Notes under the pieces: generated by a model
Databases searched by the model: none
What the model saw: only the letters and a program-made list of their open reading frames with translations
Told to the model about the DNA's origin: nothing
Origin: Salisapilia sapeloensis
Lineage: Eukaryota > Oomycota > Peronosporomycetes > Peronosporales > Salisapiliaceae
Direction: 5' to 3'
Assembly (NCBI GenBank): GCA_023334545.1
Contig: JAADVB010000016.1
Span: forward strand, 62,001 to 126,000
DNA: 64,000 nt
Part shown: piece after piece, positions 10,619 through 21,751 of the stretch
Layout: every line of letters starts with the position of its first letter
Position numbering within the stretch: position 1 is the stretch's first letter
Program-made: the position numbers and the translations under genes

Positions 10619-12850
10619 ATGAAGCTTCCCAAGGTACTTTGCGACATTAGAATCTTAAACACTCACAGTGTATGCTCTCCACTACTACTTTTCTCATCGT
10701 ACATGCTGCCTTTATAGAACAAAGAAAAAGAGGAATGTCAGTACAGCGAAGAAAAGGATGAAGCAATATTTTATTTAAGACGCTTTTCGAATCGCATCAA
10801 TCATTACTTTCGAGGGACTTCACTCAAATCTCTCTTGTCAAAATCTGCATCTCCTCGCTTCCTGGAAAGAGAAGATAGACTTGCACGAATTGGACCGCTT
10901 AAGAACAGTAAACGAGTTGGCAAGACTTCTACTAGCTGGTCCGGTTTTATCTACCGCTTTCTTCAAGTCCAGCATTACAGGTCGATTAAAGAGACTTTCC
11001 ACGATGGGAAGGAGCTAAATAGCGACCTCATTGTCACCATGATAGAGTTTCTTATCATTGCGGTTTCTGCAGTGCAATTAGAAATGGCTTTCCGATCATC
11101 GTATTGGGTACGATACACTCTATTTTCTACTAGGAAGTACTTATCACTGTGTTCGCTTGACTTTAGCAAGATATGAAAATCTGCAAGAGCCTAGGCGTGT
11201 GTCCAAACTCAAATAGCCTTGAACGCTACGACGATCTCTTAGCTACCAATTGCCTTCGCACCGTCATCGTAGTGCTATCTCTTGTTAGGCTCTTTATACG
11301 AGCTCACTTTCTTTACTACCATTATGGAAGATATCCGAGTCAGAGCAAGAAACTCAGAGCTGTAAGCATTTCGAACACTTTCTTATAGCTGATAGTTTGT
11401 AGGTCTTACAATGTCTGCCTTGAGTAGAAAAGAATAGGCGCTTGGGTATTTGAAGTAGTGGGAACACTCATCCTGCCAATACCATGTATTGAGCACATGC
11501 TTACCAAATTCGACACTCTACTCTGGCTAAGTGCAGCAACTGTCTTTCGAATCTTGTGCTGGAAATACGTCTTATCTGCGCCATATCCACTCCGCCAAAG
11601 AGATAACGTAACCTGTCTAAGTGTCCATTTAGGTATGCCCTCAGCTATACCTTTATATACTGTATATTAAATTCTTTGATAATATAATTGTAAACGCTAG
11701 ATTTTAAATACCACGATTTCGTGGTCAAGAAAGTTATGGATGAGCAGCCATTCCGCAAGATCCTGACGTTAAACATATTTGTAGTTGTGATTTCATCATA
11801 CCTCATTCATCTTCAAGAAACGATGCATCGTGACTGTATCTTAGTCGGTCCTTCTCACGATAACCAGTCACTCTGTGGACCGAGCAATATTGTTTGTGAT
11901 GAAGTTCGGTCGAGTGACGTACTGTGGCTAACGACGACATCATTTCTTAAAATCGGGTTCGTCGGCATAGTTTTTCTGTACAAGGATCTGACTTGTAATG
12001 ATTTTACTCGTGTCTAGCTTTGGTCGATATGCTCCTCAATCACCTGGAGGTCGTATCATCATCTCGGTTGCTATCTGCCTTGTGGTTTTCATCAACGCGC
12101 TCTTGTTTTCGATTGTAATAAAGAAATTATGCTTCTCGTCGATGGAGTACCGAGTCCATGCTTTCCTCTTTCGTATGGGTCTGAACCATCACAAAGAACA
12201 AAGCGCGATTTTGGCTGTCCAAGCTACCGTTCGATACGTGAAGTCGTACAGAGAGTCTCTGATTTGGCATCAGAAACAAGGCAATGAGCTCTTCTTTCGA
12301 CCGCTTTCAGCCGTACGAATCTATATGGCATATGATATATTCGTGGACTGACGATTGTGTGATGCTGTAGCGGCTACCGAATGAAGTCAAGAAGAAGTTA
12401 TACCTTGCAAACTTCCAAAATGTATTGAAGGACATAACGAAATACAACACCGACGGAGATCCTGTGAACGGGTTTTCTCGGCACATTGAAGTGATCACTG
12501 CTGCATTAGGCATGACATTTTACGAAATCACACACTTAAAACGCACGTACTACCGACGAAGTCGTGTTCTCGAGGATCGACGTAAGCGCGCAAATGAACC
12601 TGTAGCAGCGCCAAATAAAATGCAAGAGGTACAACATGAAAGCATCAGCGACGATAGAACGAATACAGGTGACCTACCACTTCGAGCAATTGAAGAGATA
12701 ATAGCAGGTACTGTGCCAAAGAAACATACACAGACAGCAGTGTCAGAAGAGCCTCCAGCGTGGGCTATGGAAATGATGACAATGTGCCAACAGACAGCCG
12801 AGATCTTGCAAAAGATGCAGGTAGACATCAAGAGCATCTCCAGCGATTAA
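10619..12850 (+). CDS. SK-like (small-conductance Ca2+-activated) K+ channel
   Basis: A multi-exon gene with the SK/KCNN layout: basic N terminus, six hydrophobic segments, a pore reading LWLTTTSFLKIG-FGRYAPQ across an intron (about 11959-12017), S6, then a long C-terminal helix region. That region (HAFLFRMGLNHHKEQ, AVQATVRYVKSYRESL) aligns by eye with the calmodulin-binding domain of SK channels. The filter is KIGFGR where SK channels have SIGYGD. Exon 1 is proposed as only MKLPK (10619-10633), joined by an 84-nt intron to the frame beginning at 10718; this start is inference. The stop is at 12848-12850. The gene begins 170 bp after the Ca2+-channel stop. A K+ efflux channel gated by the neighbour's Ca2+ entry is plausible but unproven. 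Confidence 0.78.
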
Positions 12851-12952
12851 GTAAAGATTCAGACTAGGTGACATTGAAAAGATCAACCAATAGTACACAA
12901 GTTGCTTTAAAATCAAATATGATCATTTTCATTGTTAAGTTTTAGATGCTCT

Positions 12953-14622
12953 TTACTGAGGGCACTTCCAGCTTTCTTCTAGCAATTGGGTAAAGTGTTC
13001 ATCGTTTAGGACCACGGCGGAAATGTCTGCATAGACTTCAAGAAACTCCGCCAATGTAATCTGACGACCTCCCTGTTTAAAGATATTAACGAAAAAGAAA
13101 TTTGCAAACAAATGTGATTGCAACACTTACAGAGTTTGAATTTGACCATAGCTCACGATACTCCTTCATTGCTTGGTCATGGCTAATAGTACCGTCGTGC
13201 ATACGAACATCAATCCTCGGGTCGTAGCTGGCGCAGAGTGCATCTAGACTTACGCCTTCCATCCAACTTGACAATCGATCATAGGCCTGTGTCATCATTC
13301 TCTCTCGTGTCGACGAAGGAGCAATACGCAAGGCAGCTACGAGGTTCTGCAGAGGAAAATGTCCATTTTGCCTCTATACATCCAAAAATAAGTAGTGTTA
13401 ATGTCAGTACCCATAGAGTGTGAAAACTATAAGGAAGTATATCTACCATGTCGAACGCGTTGAATAAAATGTCGAAGTGGCCATCCCGTAGAGGCAAATT
13501 GAACTTCTTAAGGAACCACATGCATTCATCCCGGTCGATGCTGCTCGATCCTTTCACTTCATATTGTGCTAGTGCTGCCATGAATGCACGATATGAATAG
13601 AGACTTGGTGCTGCGATGCACTTCTGTATAACTGAGATGACCGAGTCAGGGTTTGGAAACGCTGGTAGCAGTCGGTTATCAATCGCATCTTCTGGTCGGG
13701 AAGCCAGCATCATGCTCCATGTATTTGGTGGTAGACTTGCCATACCAATTGTATCGGCAGTACGAGTACCAGCCACTTCACCTGCCAAGTTGTGCCGCTT
13801 TCCTGTACTCCTTGCAGCACACCCACAAACTTCCAGCTCCAATCCAAAGTCAGTGGGTTGCTTGTTTCCCGCCTCAGTGAAAAGAGGTTTGCCCGTCATC
13901 TTATGAACTATCGATATACGGTCTCCTGCACAAACTTCTTCTCCAGAGGATAACATCTTTTCCCGACCAGCAAGATCAGCGCGAACGCATGTCCAAAGCG
14001 CACTACTATCAGCTATCGGTGCCATATAGATGCGTTGATTATACGTTATTGGGCTCATTGACCTCTCGTTTTTGACACTCGTCTTAAGGAAGAGTGGTTC
14101 ACGCATCAGGACACTTTTCTCATCCACTAGTAGCGCTTCATTTGCCATCAGCATAAATGGTTCCCCATAGTGCAAAACGGATCCAGCAGTTTCTAAAAAG
14201 TTAGCCGGGACGCCAGACTTGACGGACTTGAACTCGGTAGGAGATATGATGCGGAAGGTGTTTCGAGCACAGGAAGCCGTAGCTCCGGAAGTTGCGATAG
14301 CAGTCACGACATATTCGCCTGATCCGATGCAAGGTGTTTCCTCAAACACATTGCAAGCCAAAGCACTCCCGGTTTCGACATGCTTAATGCCAATGGCTAG
14401 ATTAAAGTGAAGGTTTCCGGAGGACTCGAATGACCGAGGCGCTGGTTGATGCAAAAAGTCATTTTTCAGCTTGTGCGTCGCCAGCAGAGAGCCTTGCGTC
14501 TTACGAAGTTCGAACTCTTTCATACGCGCTTCCTCTAGCATCAAGTCTTCATTCCAATTTCCTAGACGGGTGCATGGCGCGTATCGGCCGGCACCCATTA
14601 GTTGCTGAGGCGTGAATTGCAT
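12953..14622 (-). CDS. CFAP161-like axonemal protein fused to calcyphosine-like EF-hands
   Basis: Three exons (about 14622-13447, 13373-13131, 13072-12953) give 512 residues. The N-terminal 300 or so match cilia and flagella associated protein 161: TRLGNWNEDLMLEE near the start, the RNTFRI motif mid-protein, LHYGEPF and a NTWSMM..RPEDA segment. CFAP161 is a microtubule inner protein of axonemal doublets and is normally about 300 residues. The extra 190 residues resemble calcyphosine: helix-loop-helix units such as DILFNAFDMRQNGHF and the C-terminal QITLAEFLEVYADISA. Several loops lack the full set of acidic Ca2+ ligands, so binding may be partial or lost. Presence of the gene implies a flagellated stage. 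Confidence 0.82.
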
Positions 14623-14950
14623 CTTGATGGTATACTACAAGCTACGGTTCTTGCTTTGTAAGGCTTTAATTTTGTTCTGCGCTCTACATTTAGATCGAGC
14701 GTAAAGATCACTTTTGTGTCCGTTTCATTGCCCAGGTTTCCACATCCAAAGTAAATAGTGATGCGTTTTAACTAGTACGTAGGATATTGTACTTAGTTTC
14801 ATTCCAATCGCAGGGAAATGATATGCCATTTAAGAGCATAAGACTTCACTTGTCGATTAGAAGCGATGCACATTTGCCGTCGTTAGCAACCGTTATTTCC
14901 ATCATTGAGGCGCGCCTCCTCATCCAACTTCTTAACGTCCGAAAGATACG
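14623..14950. other. Divergent intergenic region (328 bp)
   Basis: Lies between the starts of the CFAP161-like gene (minus) and the small secreted protein gene (plus). It should hold both promoters. I see no reading frame or repeat of note. Confidence 0.5.
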
Positions 14951-15307
14951 ATGAGCGTCTATACTTTACTGTCATGCTTTCTGCTTTTAGTACGCATAGC
15001 CTCGGCAGATCCGAGTCTCATTCAATGTGTCTGCAATTCTACGATTGCCGGAGTGAACGTCGGAAACTCAGTTACCACGACAGATACGTCCCAAATATCC
15101 AAATTAAAACTTCCTAGCTGCACGAACGATGTATTTTCCACGACTGGCATTCGCTGGTATATCGATGGACCGATTCAGAGCGACGTGACATACTGGCAAA
15201 AGAACGAATCTGACTATAGTGACGGCCGAGCTGCTCAACGACTTATTCGCCTCGGATATCGCTGCTCACGTACGCAACTCTACATCCCAAAGATCATTTA
15301 CACGTAG
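14951..15307 (+). CDS. Small secreted Cys-containing protein, unknown function
   Basis: A 118-residue frame starting with a clear signal peptide (about residues 1-19, MSVYTLLSCFLLLVRIASA). The mature part has four Cys (a CVC pair, then one in LPSCTND and one in GYRCSRT) and Asn-X-Ser/Thr sites (NST, NES). No domain is recognisable. It lies between two minus-strand genes and ends 88 bp before the HEATR3-like stop. Small secreted Cys-bearing proteins in oomycetes include effectors and wall proteins, but nothing here shows which, and there is no RXLR motif. The reality of the gene rests on the signal peptide and the coherent frame. Confidence 0.5.
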   Translation: MSVYTLLSCFLLLVRIASADPSLIQCVCNSTIAGVNVGNSVTTTDTSQISKLKLPSCTNDVFSTTGIRWYIDGPIQSDVTYWQKNESDYSDGRAAQRLIRLGYRCSRTQLYIPKIIYT

Positions 15308-15395
15308 ACTAGAGCTATTTTCAAAAAATCAAATGTATTCGACGCGAAGTCCTAAACGTGCGAGGCTAAATACAGCATTCTTCGTCACTGATCGC

Positions 15396-17403
15396 TTAAA
15401 GATGTGCCTTCTTGTACTTAATAAAGCGGCCAAGGTTCGACAACATCTCGGATACGTGCGTCGCAAGAGCACGGTCCAGCTGCTTTCTCTCCGCTCGGAG
15501 TTTGCTGCGCACAGCCGATCGCGTCTGTTCTAGCACTGGCAAGAAGTTTAAGTTCTTGAAATTGCCATCAAAGTCCTCTCCGCCATACACGTCAAAGACT
15601 GCGTTCAAGGCTTCAGCCACGACCTCTAGACTCTGGTCTCCTAACGCAGACAACAGACAGCGGCCAATGATTTCGTTTTCACTCATGGTCTTCGTGCTAC
15701 TGCCAACACATCCTAAGAGTCCAACCGTATTGACACGAGCCTCTCTCGATTGAGACTGCAGTGCATTGTTCATAAGCATACGCGCTTCGTCGGATGTGAT
15801 CGGAAGCGTCTGCTTCTCTGCTGCCGCTCGTCGATGGGCAGACCACATAGCTGCCGTCGCGGCCGCTTCAAAGTTTTCGCTGTCATCACTCTCCAAATCG
15901 AATGAGAATGTCGAAGCGGGTGCTTCCAATCGCACATTGGCATACAACATGCAAAGATTACGAAAGACTTGAGCAACGGTTTCACTCCCCATCTTGTCCC
16001 ACGCCTCCGTCTGCATCAAGTTATTCAATGCATTGCAGACACGAATGCGCATACCCATGAAGTCCCGAGCAACGACTTTGTTGGATAATGTCGGGACGGT
16101 CACGAGGCCTTGGAGGATCGTCACACATTGGTGGAACACTCCAGTCTTGGCCAGCGCCTTTGCTGCTGCAGACGTATTGAATGGGATGCTAGATGAGTCT
16201 GAGTCCATCTGCGAATTGGCATACTCTTCCATCGCGTCTTCGTCATCACTTGCCCACTCCTCTTCTTCAATCTCATCTTCATCATATGCCGTCGCCATGT
16301 CCGTCACGAGTTCCATGGCGAGGTTCAGAGTCTGGACGTTGTCTTTCCAAATACGCACTTTCATCTGTGCAGACGCGATGGATGCTCGTTTCTCTTCGGC
16401 AGCAACGTCATCCTCCGCATCATTTTCTAAATCAACTTCATGGGCCAAATCCCAGTTCTCGACAGCCTGTTGGGCCGACTGTATGACTGTCACAGCGTCA
16501 TACGCGAGCGCAGCTTCGACAGTCGGTAAGAGACGAGCAACATTTTCCGCAGTTTCATTGATTTCCTTCACATTCATCGCAATGCCGACCGCTAGGAGGC
16601 GGACGTGGAGCGTCAAAGACGTTGACTGGATGAGTTCGCCTAAAATAGTCTGGTACTCGGCGCTAGCACCGATCGTGCGGCTCAATTGGTCATTGCCTTC
16701 TGTCACAAGAAGCAACAGTTTTAACGTTTCCATGTGCAAACCCAAGTGGCTTGTGGCGCGTTGAGCAATGCGCATGACCGGGTCGAAGAGCTGTGCTTGG
16801 GTGAGCTCATTGATGGCCGATTGGCAGCTTTCACAAAGGTTGGATAGCAAAGCAATACACTGCTCTAGGAGCTGAATCGTCTGCACGTTCTTCTCTTCCA
16901 GTGAAGCTTCAGACGATGCGTCCGAGATCAATTTAACGAGCGGCGTGATCGCATTCGCTTTAATCAATTGATCACACACGTCTGCTCCACCTGTCACACT
17001 GATGTTCCGAAGAGCGCCAACAGCATGTAGACGGACCATGGGTAAAGCATCGACCATCCGAGGAATGAGTTTTTGGAATAAACCGTTGGCAATCATCTTG
17101 TGCAGTTTCTCCCGCTGTCTTCTCTCCTTATCCGGATCAACGTCATCGCCAAACATATTCGCCAGCATGACACATGTCGCTTCTCGAACAGAGCCTTGGA
17201 GGTCTACCAACTACGCATATCGTTACCATCATAACGACTCAAAAATGTATTCAAGAGCATACCCCTTGGAAGAGCTGTTGCTCATCCTGTTGCAACGACA
17301 CCATTTCGTTCCCTGCCATACTAACATCAGCAGCGGAAGGAGCTCCATTCGGCTGCTGTTGCTTCTTATGGCTAATCGACCGTAACTTCTTCGCTTTGCC
17401 CAT
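15396..17403 (-). CDS. HEATR3/Syo1-like ARM/HEAT repeat protein
   Basis: Two exons (17403-17263 and 17210-15396, 52-nt intron) encode about 651 residues. The start is MGKAKKLRS, a basic N terminus as in HEATR3 and yeast Syo1. ARM-type helical repeats follow (for example IPRMVDALPMVRLHAVGALRNIS), interrupted by a long acidic insert around residues 345-395 (EDEIEEEEWASDDEDAMEEY), as in Syo1. Homologues chaperone ribosomal proteins uL18 and uL5 into the nucleus for 5S RNP assembly. The gene is divergent from the glycine C-acetyltransferase, with 166 bp between starts. Another ARM-repeat function is possible; the acidic loop and N terminus favour Syo1. Confidence 0.78.
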
Positions 17404-17569
17404 GGTTGTTCCGATACTAAAGGTCCTCGAGGCCAATGAAAGGTGTAGCCATTCCTTTGACAGATCACGCAATCACCTCCTTCTATCCTAAAAATATGTG
17501 GCGCACATTAACCCAGGCTTCAAGCTCACGCAATCGCTTGTCCATTATCCGTCCGATCCCTTCTCGATT

Positions 17570-18953
17570 ATGCTCCGTCAATCTGCTCAGACGCTGCTGC
17601 GTCTTCCGAATCAACGGCTTTTCTCCTCTGCCTCCAAAGGCTCGCGCAACGGCCTTGTCGATCGTCTTCGTGACGAACTTGCAGATATCGAAGCTGCAGG
17701 CACGTACAAACACGAGCGTGTCTTAACCACCGCCCAAGGTGCTTCGATCGGCGTCAAGCAACAAACACTTGGAGAAGCCAACGTTCTGAATTTCTGTGCC
17801 AACAACTACTTGGGACTAAGCAATCACCCTCGTGTCGTAAACGCTGCCAAAGCAACGTTGGACACGCACGGCTTTGGTCTCAGCTCCGTTCGATTCATCG
17901 TCGGTACGCAAGATATTCACAAGCGTCTCGAGCGTGTCATCTCTGAATTCCACGGCACGGAAGATACAATCCTGTACCCGTCCTGTTTCGACGCGAACGC
18001 CGGTATTTTTGAGTGTCTCCTTGGACCAGAAGATGCGATCCTCACGGACGAGCTCAACCACGCATCCATCATCGATGGCGTTCGTCTGAGTAAAGCCGAG
18101 CGTCATCGTTTCACGCATATGGATATGAACGATTTAGAAACGAAATTGAAAAACACACAGCACTGCCGTACTCGTTTCATTGTCACCGACGGTGTCTTTA
18201 GTATGGACGGAGATGTCGCGCCGCTGGACAAGATCTGCGATCTAGCAGACGCCTACGACGCTCAAGTGTTCGTGGATGAATGTCACGCGACGGGATTCTT
18301 CGGCGCCACTGGTAGAGGCAGTGACGAATACTGTGGTGTCCAAGGACGCGTAGACGTGATCAACTCGACGCTCGGCAAAGCGCTTGGAGGCAGCACGGGT
18401 GGGTACACTACTGGTCGACAGGAAGTCGTCGACATGTTGCGTCAACGCAGTCGTCCGTACCTCTTTTCCAACTCGCTTGGTCCACCTGTCGTTGGAGCCT
18501 CGTTGGAAGTGTTTAACATGCTGTCCGAGTCGTCCGAGTACACAGACAAGATCAAGGAGAACACGCACCGATTCCGCGACCGTATGACGGAAGCTGGCTT
18601 CACCCTCGGAGGTGCTAGGTACGTAACTAATCGAATCTTTATCGTTGCAATTGGACTAAATATGTATGCGTAGGGACCATCCGATTGCTCCCGTGATGAT
18701 CGGAGACGCGAGACTGGCGTCGCAATTGGCAGACGAGATGCTCAAGTGCAGCATCTACGTCATCGGATTCAGCTACCCCGTACATACACTCCAGATACTC
18801 TTACGTAGATAGAAACTAATCATGCATGCCTAGGTCGTGCCTAAGGACAAGGCTCGTGTGCGTGTCCAATTGAGTGCCGCCCACAGTCTCGAAGACGTGG
18901 ACAAGGCTGTGGATGCCTTCATTAAGTGTGGCAAGGATCTCAAGATCATCTAA
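17570..18953 (+). CDS. Glycine C-acetyltransferase (2-amino-3-ketobutyrate CoA ligase), mitochondrial
   Basis: Three exons (about 17570-18618, 18674-18779, 18834-18953) give 424 residues. The frame is open upstream to 17498, but the ATG at 17570 begins a typical mitochondrial presequence ([20 protein letters not shown]), so I prefer it. The body is an alpha-oxoamine synthase: [44 protein letters not shown] and the PLP-lysine region [13 protein letters not shown]. The C terminus has [22 protein letters not shown], as in bacterial Kbl. It converts glycine and acetyl-CoA to and from 2-amino-3-ketobutyrate in threonine catabolism. Its stop is 20 bp from the convergent dynactin p27 gene. Confidence 0.95.
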
Positions 18954-18973
18954 AAGAAAAGAAAAAGAATCGA

Positions 18974-19534
18974 TCAAAGCATGATGCTGACTTTATCTTT
19001 GGAAGAAGATGGTAGTAGTCGATGGTGTTTCATCAGCGCCACTTGGCTTTTCGAATCCATAAAAGCTTTCCTATACCCTTCTAGCGTCGTCTGGTGCGCG
19101 CGTTGGAGATAGTCCTTTTGCTCTCGAACGACGCGTGTACGATTGCCATCGCCATCCGAAATACACACCATGATCGTGTTATCAGGTACTTGTTCTTTTG
19201 CAGCGATCACGACGCCAGTCCCGATGGTGCAATTGTCACCTACGACAGAGCCGTCCTGGAGCTCGACATTCGGCTCAATCCAGTTGGCATTCCCCATACG
19301 GACGCAGCGAAGGACACTACCACTCTCGATCATGTTATCAGATCCAATGATCATATCCGCAGAAGCATGGACTAGAACGCGGTCCTCGAGGACGCAGCGT
19401 TCGCCGACACGAATGCTGGCCGTGTGGGCATTCATATGGCAACCTGGATGAACGATAGTGCCGGTGGAAATGGAGATCTCCCCCTCCAGCTTCGCCTCCT
19501 CGCACACGGCAGCGCCATACTCGATCTCGATCAT
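18974..19534 (-). CDS. Dynactin subunit 6 (p27), left-handed beta-helix
   Basis: A single exon of 186 residues if started at the ATG at 19534 (MIEIEYGAAVCEEAKLEG). An upstream in-frame ATG at 19588 would add a hydrophobic 18-residue extension and seems less likely. Hexapeptide repeats of the left-handed beta-helix are visible (TGTIVHPGCHM, GERCVLEDRVLVHA, GSDNMIESGSVL, GDNCTIGTGVVI). The C-terminal helix has the YLQRAHQTTLEGYRK-type ending of DCTN6. It belongs to the pointed-end complex of dynactin in minus-end-directed transport. The start is 55 bp from the FolD start on the other strand. Confidence 0.87.
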   Translation of the reverse strand: MIEIEYGAAVCEEAKLEGEISISTGTIVHPGCHMNAHTASIRVGERCVLEDRVLVHASADMIIGSDNMIESGSVLRCVRMGNANWIEPNVELQDGSVVGDNCTIGTGVVIAAKEQVPDNTIMVCISDGDGNRTRVVREQKDYLQRAHQTTLEGYRKAFMDSKSQVALMKHHRLLPSSSKDKVSIML

Positions 19535-19589
19535 GGCGTGGAGAATGTTGACTGAGATAAAGTATGGAAAAAACAACAAAACACACAAA

Positions 19590-20698
19590 TGGCTCGATTG
19601 ATTGATGGCAAGGCAGTGGCCAAGGCTTTAAGGTCATCGCTGAAACGAGAAGTGCAGGACCTGACGCAACGACATGGCAGAGTGAGTCGGACATCGATGG
19701 CGTCTACTGCTATCAGTTTTAAAGTAGTCAAGAGCTTACACGAGCCATTCAAATGATGTCGTAGCCGCCTGCATTAGGCTTGATCATGGTCGGTGATCGA
19801 AAGGACTCGGCCATGTATGTCAAGACAAAGCATACTGCTTGTAAAAAAACTGGCATCCGATCATTGGACTATGTTTTCGACGAAAATATCAGCGAAGTAG
19901 GTTTTCGTAGATAGTTCCAAGCGTCGTTTATTCTCACTGAAATGGCAAGAGTAGACGACTGTCCTGAACCAAATCAAAGAGCTAAATGAGGACCCGACGA
20001 TTGATGGCATCCTTCTCCAAGTACATGCTACTAGCAGCGCTATTGTAAACTAGAAGAACATACTTATTTCATGCAATTAGCTGCCACTACCGGATCAAAT
20101 GGACCCACAAGCCATGCTGGACGAAATCAGACCATCCAAAGATGTCGATGGTCTCCATCCTTTCAACGTCGGCGAACTGACGATGCGAGGAAGGTATCCG
20201 TACCTCCTTCCATGCACAGCTCAAGGCATCCTCGCGCTGCTGGATCACGCAGAGGTAGAATTAGAAGGCAAAACTGCCGTCGTGATCGGTCGCAGCAACC
20301 TCGTGGGCACACCTGTGACAATGCTCCTCCAGAAACGGAATGCGACTGTCATCCAATGCCACAAGAAATCAGACGATATCGCTCAATACACTCGTCAAGC
20401 CGACGTTGTCGTCGCGGCGTGTGGCCAGCCATATTTAGTAAAAGGTGACTGGATAAAGCCAGGAGCAACTGTCATTGACGTTGGTATCAACTTTGTCACA
20501 GACGACCCTCAGCAAGACTTGCTTTACCATGGTCAAGTCAATCGAGATGGATACAAACTCGTCGGAGACGTGCATTTCGACCAAGTCAAGCAAATCGCCG
20601 GTGCTCTCACACCCGTTCCAGGTGGCGTCGGCCCCATGACAATCGCCATGCTCCTCCGAAACGTCGTCGAAGCTTATAAGCGCCATACCAAGGCATAG
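19590..20698 (+). CDS. folD: Methylenetetrahydrofolate dehydrogenase/cyclohydrolase (FolD type)
   Basis: Four exons (ends about 19682, 19896, 20020 and the stop at 20696-20698) encode about 302 residues. Landmarks are MARLIDGKAVAKAL at the start, the catalytic stretch SAMYVKTKHTACKKTGI with the active-site Tyr and Lys, DGILLQLPLP, DVDGLHPFNVG, the NADP-binding VVIGRSNLVGTPV and the C-terminal TPVPGGVGPMTIAMLL. It interconverts methylene-, methenyl- and formyl-tetrahydrofolate. No clear transit peptide is seen, so a cytosolic location is likely. It shares a very short divergent promoter region with dynactin p27. Confidence 0.95.
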
Positions 20699-20843
20699 AA
20701 AATCCTAGAGAGTCGTCCTCCTTTGCACTTCTTTCCACTATACTCTTACGTTGTTCCAGTCAAGAAAGGCGGTACAATCCACTTACAAAAGTCAAGTGAG
20801 TTTACCTCTGTGACTAACGCAAGTGTCCGATTGCCAATCAGCG

Positions 20844-20858
20844 GTCATTCTTCCATTT
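20844..20858 (+). promoter_or_regulatory. Oomycete Inr-like initiator upstream of the elicitin-like gene
   Basis: By my count 13 of 15 positions match the oomycete initiator consensus YTCATTYYNCAWTTT. It lies 54-68 bp before the ATG at 20912, which is where transcription starts usually lie in oomycetes. No transcript data support it here. Confidence 0.4.
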
Positions 20859-20911
20859 CTTTCTCCACGTCTCTCGATCCGTTCCTACGTCGGTCCGTGC
20901 CTTTGAAGATC

Positions 20912-21631
20912 ATGAAGGTCTATGCTTCGATCCTCGCTGTTGCAGTCTGCACTGGATATGTATCTGCAGAAGCCCAAGCCAGTAGATGCACCAAGGATGA
21001 AATCCATGAAATTAACGACACCAATAATGTTGACAAGCAGCCTGCGTCTGCTTGCTCCTTACGTCTGGACGAACAGGACTTGTCCTCGCTGCCTTCGAGT
21101 CGACTCTGCACAGTAAACGAGTGCGTCGATTGGCTCAAGGTCGCGAGTAAGCTGCCCGACTGCGTCTACGACGGTGTCAACTACGGCAGCAGCTATGCAT
21201 ACAAACTATCAGACTGCATCGATGTCCCCTCTGGTAGTCGCGATGCCAGCGAATCTGCGGCGTCTGCCGGACTGATAGACAGCTCTGAAGACGGCTCCGA
21301 AGTCAACAGCTCTGATTCGAAAGCTGAAGCATCGGCCGGGTCGGACGTCGCTTCCGACGCTGACTCTATTTCTGCTTCCTCGTCCTTGACCGGTACGGCG
21401 AGCGGATCGGACGATGACAGTGGCAGTGAGCCAGAGGTCGGTGACGACAGCGGTAGCAGCACGTTTTCGATCGACCCGCTACCGACCGCTTCGAGCTCTG
21501 GCTCCGACTCGGAATCCGAGTCCGCCACTTCGTCTGACTCGAAAGCGAGTGGCTCGGACGCTGCTTCGATGCAGTCTGTCGCCATGACTATGACTTGTGT
21601 TGCTATGGCTGCTGCTGTCTACCTTGCCTAA
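20912..21631 (+). CDS. Elicitin-like protein with Ser/Asp-rich stalk and probable GPI anchor
   Basis: The frame is open from 20723, but the ATG at 20912 gives a good signal peptide (MKVYASILAVAVCTGYVSAEA) and sits just after an initiator-like motif, so I start there (239 residues). The domain up to about residue 105 has six Cys in elicitin order: SRCTKDE, SACSLRL, RLCTVNEC, LPDCVYDG and SDCIDV. Elicitins bind sterols and are secreted. A long Ser/Asp/Glu-rich stalk follows, and a hydrophobic tail (VAMTMTCVAMAAAVYLA) that suits GPI anchoring. It is likely a cell-surface elicitin-like protein. Sterol binding cannot be judged from this sequence alone. Confidence 0.82.
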   Translation: MKVYASILAVAVCTGYVSAEAQASRCTKDEIHEINDTNNVDKQPASACSLRLDEQDLSSLPSSRLCTVNECVDWLKVASKLPDCVYDGVNYGSSYAYKLSDCIDVPSGSRDASESAASAGLIDSSEDGSEVNSSDSKAEASAGSDVASDADSISASSSLTGTASGSDDDSGSEPEVGDDSGSSTFSIDPLPTASSSGSDSESESATSSDSKASGSDAASMQSVAMTMTCVAMAAAVYLA

Positions 21632-21751
21632 GCATCTATGTCTAGTACAGGCAGCTTTGTTTTTCTTTTTTGACTTTTGGACATACATGAAGAGCATGCT
21701 TTCAATACGAAACGACTTTCCTAGTGCTTTCAACGCCATGTGGTTATAGAT

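Noticed and set aside
15994-16764. 256-residue plus-strand frame inside the HEATR3-like gene
   Set aside because: Antisense to a gene with clear repeats; its Ser/Ala-rich sequence is a by-product of the sense codons.
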